Assembly: GCA_943328365.2 (NCBI GenBank)
Contig: CALPZT020000067.1
Location: forward strand, 1 to 7,550
Direction: 5' to 3'
DNA from: Bifidobacterium breve
GTDB taxonomy: Bacteria > Actinomycetota > Actinomycetes > S36-B12
DNA: 7,550 nt
A program made the position numbers and the translations under genes. Within the stretch, counting starts at the first letter, position 1; the number at the start of each line of letters is the position of its first letter. Shown piece by piece: positions 1 to 5,020 of this stretch. The notes beneath the pieces are model-generated. The model saw nothing but the letters and a program-made list of their open reading frames with translations, searched no databases and was not told where the DNA came from.

Positions 1-4
1 CAGA

Positions 5-712
5 ATGGGTTCCGTGACCGCCAGCCAGCCCTTCCGCGACGGCAGCGGCCGATCCCTTTCCGACTATCCGCGGCCGTCTGTGGCAGTCGATACAGCGCTC
101 ATGACCGTGACACCCGGTGACGCGGACGAAGCCCCGTACCTAGGCGTGCTGCTCGTCCGGCGCCCGGCCGAACCTTCACGCCAATCGAGCAATTCGCAAG
201 GGTGGGCACTGCCCGGCACCTTCCTGCACGAGGGCGAGACCCTTGCCGATGCGGTTCGCCGCTCGCTGGCGGAGAAGGCTTCGGTAACCGGACGAGAACC
301 GCAGCAACTGCGCGTGTTCGACGACCCTGCGCGTGATGATCGCGGGTGGGTGCTGTCAGTCGCCCACCTCGACGTGCTCGCATTCGACGAACTCGAGGCG
401 CTGCGTCGTCCGTCCGACACCCGCATTGCCCGCGTCCCAACAAAGCTGCGCCTGCCCTACGACCATGCGTCAATCATCGAGTTGGCGGTCGAACGGCTAC
501 GGCGGGAATACCGAGCAATGCCAGACCCACGGCACCTGCTGCCGGATGCGTTCACCATCGCCGACCTGCGGATCGTGCACGAGGCCGTTGCCGGCACCGC
601 CCTGCAGAAGGACACCTTCCGCAGGCTCATGATCGATCAGCTCGTCGAATTGCCGGACGAGTCGGTAGGTCGGGTGGGCCGGCCCGCTCGCCTCTTCGCC
701 CGCCGTCGCTGA
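5..712 (+). CDS. NrtR-like transcriptional regulator: Nudix-fold domain plus C-terminal winged helix
   Basis: This 235-residue protein has the architecture of the NrtR family, in which an N-terminal Nudix-fold ligand domain (about residues 20-150) is fused to a C-terminal winged-helix DNA-binding domain (about 165-235). The Nudix region shows the strand PSVAVDTALM, the turn WALPGTF (67-73) and the following helix. Aligned to the Nudix signature, the box is eroded: the signature Gly is Thr72, the REUxEE acids include Ser87 and Lys91, and the late Gly is Ser93, while Glu78, Arg86 and Glu90 remain. Hydrolysis is therefore unlikely and a ligand-sensing role is favoured. The C-terminal stretch LLPDAFTIADLRIVHEAVAG and KDTFRRLMIDQ match the NrtR winged-helix pattern. 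NrtR relatives control NAD or sugar genes; the target here is unknown. Only four bases precede the ATG, so its ribosome-binding site and any longer start lie outside the window. Confidence 0.85.
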   Translation: MGSVTASQPFRDGSGRSLSDYPRPSVAVDTALMTVTPGDADEAPYLGVLLVRRPAEPSRQSSNSQGWALPGTFLHEGETLADAVRRSLAEKASVTGREPQQLRVFDDPARDDRGWVLSVAHLDVLAFDELEALRRPSDTRIARVPTKLRLPYDHASIIELAVERLRREYRAMPDPRHLLPDAFTIADLRIVHEAVAGTALQKDTFRRLMIDQLVELPDESVGRVGRPARLFARRR

Positions 713-723
713 CGTTGTCGGAT

Positions 724-735
724 GTTGTCCACAAC
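724..735. other. GTTGT-CC-ACAAC dyad containing a DnaA-box-like TTGTCCACA
   Basis: GTTGTCCACAAC is a short dyad with 5-bp arms around CC, 12 bp after the stop of the NrtR-like gene. Its core TTGTCCACA (725-733) equals the DnaA-box form preferred in high-GC Actinobacteria. Only one copy is seen and no origin features surround it. It could be a solitary DnaA site, a regulator operator, or chance. Confidence 0.25.
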
Positions 736-749
736 CTGACGTTCCGGGG

Positions 750-778
750 TTCCACGCGGCGGTTTTCGCGCCTACGGT
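750..778 (+). promoter_or_regulatory. Candidate promoter of the 39-codon small ORF
   Basis: A TAnnnT-type -10 element, TACGGT (773-778), lies 17 bp after TTCCAC (750-755), a weak -35 match. The predicted transcription start is near 785, which is exactly where the leader hairpin begins. The -10 fits actinobacterial promoters but the -35 is poor. Most of the support comes from its position relative to the hairpin, the Shine-Dalgarno and the small ORF. Confidence 0.4.
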
Positions 779-784
779 GACGTT

Positions 785-842
785 CTTCCTTCCTGCGCCA
801 TGGGGCGAGCACATTGGGGCTCGCCCTCGGCGAGGAAGGAGG
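785..842 (+). promoter_or_regulatory. Long 5'-leader hairpin sequestering the Shine-Dalgarno of the small ORF
   Basis: The stretch folds into one long stem-loop. The outer stem pairs 785-794 with 833-842 (one G-U) and 796-799 with 829-832, with G795 bulged. After a small internal loop (800-801/828) and a G-U pair (802-827), the inner stem pairs GGGCGAGC (803-810) perfectly with GCTCGCCC (819-826) around an 8-base loop. The 3' side of the outer stem is AGGAAGGAGG (833-842), the Shine-Dalgarno of the ORF starting at 851. The ribosome-binding site would therefore be double-stranded in the mRNA. No T-run follows on either strand, so this is not a standard intrinsic terminator. A translational switch (thermosensor, trans-RNA target, or toxin-mRNA self-inhibition) is an inference from the pairing. 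Confidence 0.65.
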
Positions 843-850
843 TGGAGCGG

Positions 851-970
851 ATGAAAAGGCGGAAGCCGGATCGATTCGATGAGAAGGCCCTGGCAGTATG
901 CGAGCTCATTACAGCAATCGCATTACTGGCCAGGGCGCTTGCGGATCTCATTGGGACCCTGAACGGGTAA
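851..970 (+). CDS. 39-residue basic/hydrophobic micropeptide, unknown function (possible type I toxin-like peptide)
   Basis: This short ORF starts with ATG 8 bases after a perfect anti-16S match, AAGGAGGTG (836-844), which is the strongest ribosome-binding site in the window. The peptide opens with a charged segment (MKRRKPDRFDEK, 1-12). It continues with a largely hydrophobic, Ala/Leu/Ile-rich stretch (13-37) that probably forms one helix, interrupted by Cys17, Glu18, Arg28 and Asp32, and ends in LNG. A short basic head and hydrophobic helix suggest a membrane-associated or amphipathic peptide. Third positions are less GC-rich than in the neighbouring genes, with a TTA codon (residue 25), two AGG, a CGA and two ATT codons, so it may be acquired or weakly translated. 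I do not recognise a family. The leader hairpin, the downstream hairpin and a promoter on the opposite strand frame it as its own transcription unit. A non-coding reading remains possible. Confidence 0.5.
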   Translation: MKRRKPDRFDEKALAVCELITAIALLARALADLIGTLNG

Positions 971-978
971 CGATGACC
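966..978. promoter_or_regulatory. Isolated LacI-type operator-like site GGTAACGATGACC
   Basis: GGTAACGATGACC differs at one position from the ideal palindrome GGTAACGATTACC inferred from the cluster at 2784-2945. It overlaps the TAA stop of the small ORF and lies 6 bases before the terminator-like hairpin. It could be a distal auxiliary operator for the LacI regulator encoded at 4010, or a coincidence. Confidence 0.3.
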
Positions 979-984
979 GCTTCA

Positions 985-1016
985 GGGGCATCGGCAGCAC
1001 AACCTGCTGGTGCCCC
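985..1016 (+). terminator. Terminator-like hairpin after the small ORF
   Basis: GGGGCA (985-990) pairs with TGCCCC (1011-1016), C992 can pair with G1010, and CAGCA (995-999) pairs with TGCTG (1005-1009) around a 5-base loop. The hairpin starts 14 bases after the small ORF stop. The following bases, CTTAATG, give only a weak U-tract, which is common for actinobacterial terminators. On the minus strand no T-run follows, so it fits termination of plus-strand transcripts better than of the mutarotase-like gene that arrives from the right. Confidence 0.5.
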
Positions 1017-1019
1017 CTT

Positions 1020-1049
1020 AATGTACGGCGAGGTGAGAAATCCTGTCAA
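1020..1049 (-). promoter_or_regulatory. Candidate minus-strand promoter reading antisense to the small ORF
   Basis: On the minus strand a perfect TTGACA -35 (plus-strand TGTCAA, 1044-1049) is followed after 18 bases by TACATT (plus-strand AATGTA, 1020-1025), a 4/6 match to TATAAT with the TAnnnT form. The predicted start is near 1013, inside the terminator-like hairpin, and transcription would run leftwards across the whole 39-codon ORF. The site lies 18 bp beyond the stop codon of the mutarotase-like gene. No minus-strand ORF is a good candidate for its product, so an antisense RNA is the natural reading. Confidence 0.45.
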
Positions 1050-1067
1050 CCGCAACACGTTTCCTGT

Positions 1068-2177
1068 TCACGATCTCTCCAGCGCGAAGGCCCAGTCGAC
1101 TGCCGACTCAACGGTGGTGCCTGCCTCGTCCGTCAACGCGATCCTTCCCTCGACGTCCATCGAAATGCTCGCAACCCTGCCGAATCCGGCAGGAGTGAAG
1201 GCGACTCCCTGGACCGTGCGAAGCGAGACCGGGGTAGCCGCGTCGAATTCACGGGCCGTTGAAATCCCGAGGTGGTCGAGGAGCCCGCTGCGTGCAGCGA
1301 CGAGCCCGTCGTGGAAGTGGGAGTGGACGTCCTCGATCCCCATTCGACCGGTGAACCGGCCCGACCACGGGGGCTGCGTGCGGCCGCCGTTCGAGATCCA
1401 CAGCAGCGTCGCCGGAAAGGATCGAATGTCCTTGAGCGAGAACCAGACGTAGCCGTCGAAGACCGCGGCCGACCAGCCGATCGGACCGGCGGCCGGGTCA
1501 TTGACCATCATGACGAGATCCTCATGCCCCGCAGGGGCGGGATAGCGCGAGAGGTCGATGGTTCCGCCGTCTGCGAGCGGAATGGAGTCGAGTGAGTCGA
1601 ACTCGGCGCCGGGCTTGAGGATCTGGGTCTCGCCGATCGCCGGGTCGGAGAAGATGCCGGGGTAGACGGACGACCAGCGCATCGGACTCGTGCTGATCCG
1701 CGCGCTGCCCGGCCGTTGGCGGCTGAAGTCGAGGATCGGATGGGTGCCGTAGTTGAATGCTCCGGAAAGACCGCTGACGGTGACGACCTGGTAGAGGACC
1801 GTCTCGTTGTCGCGAACGCTGACCGTCTTGTCGAACGAGGCGCCAGAGTCCTGCGCATCAAGGTGGAGGGTCACCGAACCCTCTGCCAGGTTCGTGACGT
1901 TCCAGTCACCCGCCGCAGGCTCGCCGTGCGCGGGACCATCCGGCTGCGCGCCGAATGGCAGGCAGAAGAAGTCGCCGCGGAGGACGTCGAGCAGCGGGTC
2001 GATCCCGGCGATCTCGCCTGGTTGCCACGGCGCGAGGCTGTAGGGCTCGACAGACGTGCCGGCTTCGGTGAAGACGACGGGAGCCACATGGGCGCCGGTG
2101 AGCGTCACCGAGGCTTTGACCACATTGCTGTGCACGGTGACCGATGTTGCGCCGTGGATTTCACTGGGCTGGGTCAC
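1068..2177 (-). CDS. Aldose 1-epimerase-like (galactose mutarotase-fold) protein
   Basis: This 369-residue protein resembles the aldose 1-epimerase/mutarotase superfamily of beta-sandwich proteins, which interconvert sugar anomers or bind sugars in the cytoplasm. Recognisable blocks are LLDVLRGDFFCLPFG (62-76), then HGEPAAGDW (84-92), NYGTHPILDF (142-151) with a candidate catalytic His, and NGGRTQPPW (263-271) followed by GRMGIEDVHSHFHDG (277-291), where Glu282 may be the acid partner. No signal peptide or membrane segment is evident. I chose the GTG at 2175-2177 because GGGAG lies 6 bases upstream and the family-like sequence begins just after it. The frame stays open to 2822, but that extension lies antisense to the P-loop kinase gene and has no family character. 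It is divergent from the kinase and convergent with the micropeptide unit. Assignment to a specific sugar is not possible. Confidence 0.75.
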   Translation of the reverse strand: MTQPSEIHGATSVTVHSNVVKASVTLTGAHVAPVVFTEAGTSVEPYSLAPWQPGEIAGIDPLLDVLRGDFFCLPFGAQPDGPAHGEPAAGDWNVTNLAEGSVTLHLDAQDSGASFDKTVSVRDNETVLYQVVTVSGLSGAFNYGTHPILDFSRQRPGSARISTSPMRWSSVYPGIFSDPAIGETQILKPGAEFDSLDSIPLADGGTIDLSRYPAPAGHEDLVMMVNDPAAGPIGWSAAVFDGYVWFSLKDIRSFPATLLWISNGGRTQPPWSGRFTGRMGIEDVHSHFHDGLVAARSGLLDHLGISTAREFDAATPVSLRTVQGVAFTPAGFGRVASISMDVEGRIALTDEAGTTVESAVDWAFALERS

Positions 2178-2252
2178 GCTGGGCTCCCGTTCGGTGCTGC
2201 CTGCTTCGCCCGGTGAATTCGGCGGGCGGACTGGGTGGGGCAGAATCGTCCC
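2178..2252. promoter_or_regulatory. Divergent intergenic region between mutarotase-like and P-loop kinase genes
   Basis: Only 75 bp separate the two divergent starts, so both promoters must be packed here or lie within coding sequence. For the plus strand, CAGAAT (2241-2246) is a -10-like hexamer that would place transcription initiation at or very near the ATG at 2253, implying a leaderless mRNA; its -35 region is weak. For the minus strand I see only the GGGAG ribosome-binding site and no convincing promoter hexamers. I see no CG-core operator site in this gap. Confidence 0.35.
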
Positions 2253-2807
2253 ATGGCTGAGGTGTTCGTGATCGCCGGTGCTGCGGGCAGCGGAAAGACC
2301 ACCTTCGGAAGGGCGCTCTCCGCCCGGCTGGGCATGCCGCTCATCGACCTTGACGAGGCGACACTCGGGGTCGTCAAGGCTTTCCGGGTCCGTTATCCCG
2401 AGATGGACGAGGCCGCCGCACTCACCGCCGTGCGAGATGATCGATACCTCGAACTCCAGCGGGCGGCTGTGCGTGTCAGTGCAGCTGGCAGCTCGGCGAT
2501 CGTGACGGCGCCCTTCACCGCCGAGATCGCATCTGAGGAGCGCTGGCGCACCTGGATTGCGCCGTTCGGCGACGTGCCGGTGCGCCTGCTGTGGATTGCG
2601 GTGACCCCGGAGGAGCGCCTGCGCCGGATGCGAGTGCGCGGGGCGAGCCGCGACGCCGGCCTCGTTGCGGCGAGCAGTGAAACGGCGCCGCTGCCGGAAG
2701 CCCCGGCTCCGGTCGTCGCGTACCTCCGCCTTGATGCTCGCCACGATTCCGGCAAGAAGGCACGCATCGTCATGTCTCATTTTGGTAACGCTTCCCCCGC
2801 GATCTAG
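2253..2807 (+). CDS. Small P-loop kinase / AAA-family ATP-binding protein, gluconokinase-like fold
   Basis: This 184-residue protein begins with a beta-strand leading straight into a Walker A motif, GAAGSGKT (9-16). IDLDE (31-35) follows in the position where small-molecule kinases of the shikimate/gluconate kinase type carry substrate- or Mg-binding acids. An arginine-rich lid, RLRRMRVRGASRD (122-134), follows LLWIAVTPEERL. The size and layout fit a cytoplasmic NMP-kinase-fold enzyme phosphorylating a small metabolite, perhaps a sugar or sugar acid. The ATG at 2253 is preferred to an in-frame GTG at 2235, which lacks a ribosome-binding site and would add residues ahead of the first strand. 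A leaderless start is possible. The C-terminus (about 165-184) ends in MSHFGNASPAI, and its last codons overlap an operator-like site (2784-2796). Substrate unknown. Confidence 0.75.
   Translation: MAEVFVIAGAAGSGKTTFGRALSARLGMPLIDLDEATLGVVKAFRVRYPEMDEAAALTAVRDDRYLELQRAAVRVSAAGSSAIVTAPFTAEIASEERWRTWIAPFGDVPVRLLWIAVTPEERLRRMRVRGASRDAGLVAASSETAPLPEAPAPVVAYLRLDARHDSGKKARIVMSHFGNASPAI
2784..2796. promoter_or_regulatory. LacI-type operator-like site 1 (GGTAACGCTTCCC)
   Basis: This site matches the inferred palindrome GGTAACGATTACC at 11 of 13 positions, with a perfect left half GGTAA and the CG core. It sits inside the last codons of the P-loop kinase gene, about 200 bp upstream of the sugar operon. 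It could act as an upstream auxiliary operator. Confidence 0.45.
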
Positions 2808-2845
2808 ACAGATCTCGCTCACGGCTGTTACGTTCCGACCCTCGT

Positions 2846-2858
2846 GACAACGATTACC
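2846..2858. promoter_or_regulatory. LacI-type operator-like site 2 (GACAACGATTACC)
   Basis: The site has a perfect right half TTACC and the CG core. It is part of the 15-mer TGACAACGATTACCT (2845-2859), which recurs exactly at 2932-2946, 87 bp downstream. It includes GTGACA, a 5/6 match to a -35 hexamer, so a bound regulator would compete with RNA polymerase if that hexamer is used. Confidence 0.6.
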
Positions 2859-2862
2859 TTTA

Positions 2863-2875
2863 CGGTTTCGTTACC
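2863..2875. promoter_or_regulatory. LacI-type operator-like site 3 (CGGTTTCGTTACC)
   Basis: On the minus strand this reads GGTAACGAAACCG, with one perfect GGTAACG half and a poorer second half. Its core lies 17 bp from that of site 2, so the two sites are nearly contiguous. It is the weakest member of the cluster. Confidence 0.4.
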
Positions 2876-2932
2876 GAATGATGAACGAGGGGTGTCCGGA
2901 ATTTCGGGGATCGTCACGGTGTGCCGGTCACT

Positions 2933-2945
2933 GACAACGATTACC
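2933..2945. promoter_or_regulatory. LacI-type operator-like site 4 (GACAACGATTACC), operon-proximal
   Basis: This is the second exact copy of TGACAACGATTACCT (2932-2946). It begins 65 bp upstream of the pfkB-family start codon. It includes CTGACA (2931-2936), a 5/6 -35 match, although I see no good -10 hexamer 16-18 bp further on. Repression by steric overlap with the operon promoter is an inference; the regulator is probably the LacI protein encoded at 4010. Confidence 0.6.
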
Positions 2946-2996
2946 TGATGGACGAACTGCGGCGAGATCAGCGGCGAAGGAAGGGAAGGAACGCGC

Positions 2997-4013
2997 ATGA
3001 ACACGCTCATCGTGAACCCGAACCCCGTCTTCGACCGCACGATCAATGTCGTCGAACTCATACCAGGCGCAGTCATCCGAACCCTCGCTGTCGAACTCAC
3101 TGCGGGGGGCAAGGGCATCAACGTTGCCCGCGTGCTGCGGGCCCTTGGCCGGCCAGCCCGAATGCTCCTGCCAATCGGGGCCGACGACCGTGGGCGCTAT
3201 GAGTCGCTGCTGACGAGTGAGGGAGCCGAGTTCACCTCGGTCGAGGTGCCCGGCGGGGTGCGCACCGCGAGCATCTACCTCGAGGAGCGCAGTAGTCGCG
3301 TGACCGTTGTCAACGACGCCGGCAGCGAGATGGCGATGACTGATTGGCAGCGCGTGCGCGGCGCGGTTCGAGGGATGATCGCCGAAGGCGACCTTGTCCT
3401 GTGCATGGGCAGCTTCCCGCCGGGGCTCCCGATGTCTGCCCTCGGCGATCTCATCGACGATGTCCACGATGCGGGCGCGTCAATCCTGGTCGACAGTGCG
3501 CCCCAGTGGCTGGCAGCCTGCCTGGCGCACCGCCCCGACATCATCACGCCCAACCTCGATGAGGCCGAGGCAGCACTTGAGGCCGAGGCAGCGCACGTCA
3601 TGGACGCCGGAGATGCGGCCCCGGAGACGGCTCGCCCGCGTGCGGAGCATGCAGCGCTTGCGCTGTGCGCGCAGGGAGCCGGTCGAGCCCTTGTCACGGC
3701 AGGCGCGGCAGGGGTCGCGATGGCGCACGCTACCGAGGTCACCTGGATTCCCGCGTATCCCGTGAACGCAGTGAGCACCGTTGGAGCAGGCGACTCCTTC
3801 GTCGCTGGTCTCGCCTTCGAATTGGCCCAGGCCCATGGCTCGGCTGCAATGGTCGACTGGCTGCAGGCGGTTCGGGTCGGCGTCGCCGCGGCAGCCGCAT
3901 CCTGCGAGCTCGTCCGAGCCGGGGGAGCGAAGGCCGATCGAATCCGAGCGATCCTCGCAGACCTTGAGGGTGCCGAACCCGCAAGGCAAGTAGTCGGCTC
4001 GGGGGCGGTATGA
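2997..4013 (+). CDS. PfkB-family sugar-phosphate kinase (1-phosphofructokinase / tagatose-6-phosphate kinase type)
   Basis: This 338-residue ribokinase-fold enzyme transfers phosphate from ATP to a sugar phosphate in the cytoplasm. The N-terminus NTLIVNPNPVFDRTI with Asp13 is typical of the FruK/LacC branch. Signature one is GGKGINVARVL (37-47). GSFPPG (138-143) lies at the sugar-phosphate site, and signature two is VSTVGAGDSF (259-268) with catalytic Asp266. The usual KPN motif reads TPN (184-186). An Ala/Glu-rich segment (about 188-220) contains a short duplication and makes the protein somewhat longer than usual family members. The start is well supported by an AAGGGAAGGA ribosome-binding site about 6 bases upstream. 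It is the first gene of the operon, downstream of the operator cluster, and its stop overlaps the LacI gene start (ATGA). The likely product is a ketose 1,6-bisphosphate for the aldolase at 6440; fructose versus tagatose specificity cannot be decided. Confidence 0.88.
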   Translation: MNTLIVNPNPVFDRTINVVELIPGAVIRTLAVELTAGGKGINVARVLRALGRPARMLLPIGADDRGRYESLLTSEGAEFTSVEVPGGVRTASIYLEERSSRVTVVNDAGSEMAMTDWQRVRGAVRGMIAEGDLVLCMGSFPPGLPMSALGDLIDDVHDAGASILVDSAPQWLAACLAHRPDIITPNLDEAEAALEAEAAHVMDAGDAAPETARPRAEHAALALCAQGAGRALVTAGAAGVAMAHATEVTWIPAYPVNAVSTVGAGDSFVAGLAFELAQAHGSAAMVDWLQAVRVGVAAAAASCELVRAGGAKADRIRAILADLEGAEPARQVVGSGAV

Positions 4014-5020
4014 GCACGAGCCCCATTCGCCTTCGCGACGTCGCGCTCGCCGCAGGCACGAGCACGAAGACCGCATCCCGTGTCATCAACGGCGATGCCC
4101 GGGTAGCTGTCGATACTCGCAAGCGGGTGCAGGAGGCGGTCGACAGCCTCGGCTATCAGGTCGATCTCATGGCACGCTCCCTGCGCAAGGGAGTCGACGA
4201 CACCGTCGGCATCGTTGTCCCGACCATCGGTGACCCTTTCTTCGCCAAGGCCATCGAGGAGATCGAGCAGATGGCGCTCCCTCGCGGCATCAACATCCTC
4301 GTGGCGAGCAACTCCAGGGATCCCCACCTCGAGCGCAAGGTAGTCGACGGCCTCCTCGCCCGCAGAGTCGCCGGCCTCATCGTCACGCCATTCTCGACCG
4401 ACTACTCATTCCTCGAGCGGGTGAGCACCCCGGTCGTGTTCCTCGACCGCCATCCGGAAGGGATCAACGTCGGCGCTGTCATCGTCGACGACGAGGGAAG
4501 TGCACATCGCATCGTCATGCACCTCGCCTCCTTCGGGCACCGCCGCATCGCGCTTCTCACCGATGGGCTCACTGTCAAGACCTCCCGACTGCGACGTGAG
4601 GGGTACCTCAGGGCGATGGGCGAGCTCGGATTCCCGGTCGAGGTTGAGCTCCAAGCCACCGGATGCGTCGATGCTGCTCAGGCTGAGGCGTGCACCAATC
4701 ACATGCTCGACCTCCCGGTGCCGCCAACCGCCATCTTCAGTGCGCGATCCGAGACCTCCCTCGGCGTCGTGCGAGCCCTGCACCTGCGTGGGCGAACCGA
4801 CATCGCCTTCGTGTCGTTCGGCGACTTTGCCACGGCCGATGTCCTGAATCCGGCGGTGACCGTCATCGACCATGATCCGCGGGTGCTTGCGCGCAAGGCG
4901 ATGGAGATGCTGAGTGAGCGGCTCGACGGCACTCTGCCGAGCGCCGACGATTTCGTCATCCCGGTCGAGCTCATCGCGCGGGGTTCAGGCGAACTCCCGG
5001 CATTGCGGGCGGCGTCATGA
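4010..5020 (+). CDS. LacI-family transcriptional regulator
   Basis: This 336-residue protein has a classic LacI/GalR layout. The helix-turn-helix IRLRDVALAAGTSTKTASRVING occupies residues 6-28 and the hinge helix LMARSLRKG 53-61. A periplasmic-binding-protein-like effector domain runs from about 65 to 330, with VGIVVPTIGDPFFAKAIEEI, FLDRHPEG (144-151), FGHRRIALLTD and VSFGDFATADVLNPAVTVIDHDP. The second helix reads STKTASRV, with Ala where Val is usual. It overlaps the pfkB-family gene and the FGGY kinase gene by ATGA on both sides, so translation is probably coupled and the regulator is made from the operon it would control. The CG-core sites upstream of the operon (2846-2858, 2933-2945) are its probable operators, which implies autoregulation. 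The effector is probably the pathway sugar or a phosphorylated intermediate. Confidence 0.92.
   Translation: MSTSPIRLRDVALAAGTSTKTASRVINGDARVAVDTRKRVQEAVDSLGYQVDLMARSLRKGVDDTVGIVVPTIGDPFFAKAIEEIEQMALPRGINILVASNSRDPHLERKVVDGLLARRVAGLIVTPFSTDYSFLERVSTPVVFLDRHPEGINVGAVIVDDEGSAHRIVMHLASFGHRRIALLTDGLTVKTSRLRREGYLRAMGELGFPVEVELQATGCVDAAQAEACTNHMLDLPVPPTAIFSARSETSLGVVRALHLRGRTDIAFVSFGDFATADVLNPAVTVIDHDPRVLARKAMEMLSERLDGTLPSADDFVIPVELIARGSGELPALRAAS

Noticed and set aside
785..842. Leader hairpin read as a bidirectional terminator for the convergent genes
   Set aside because: No T-run follows the stem on either strand, and the 3' arm is precisely the Shine-Dalgarno of the next ORF. I cannot exclude a secondary role in termination.
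898..1452. Plus-strand 184-codon open frame
   Set aside because: It lies mostly antisense to the mutarotase-like gene and overlaps the small ORF and terminator hairpin out of frame. It has no ribosome-binding site and looks like a GC-rich shadow.
1716..2216. Plus-strand 166-codon open frame
   Set aside because: Antisense shadow of the mutarotase-like gene; no family resemblance or start signals.
2235..2252. GTG start at 2235 for the P-loop kinase
   Set aside because: No ribosome-binding site, and it adds residues before the first beta-strand; the ATG at 2253 fits the fold better.
2178..2822. Upstream extension of the mutarotase-like frame to a 584-residue protein
   Set aside because: The extension runs antisense to the P-loop kinase gene, has low-complexity composition without family features, and a GTG with a good ribosome-binding site exists at 2177.
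2827..2836. GTTACGTTCC as a fifth operator in the cluster
   Set aside because: It has a CG core but the half sites and spacing do not match the other sites well enough to count.
3275..4327. Minus-strand 350-codon open frame across the pfkB/LacI junction
   Set aside because: It is complementary to two clearly recognisable genes, and its Ala/Ser/Arg-rich composition is typical of antisense frames in GC-rich DNA.
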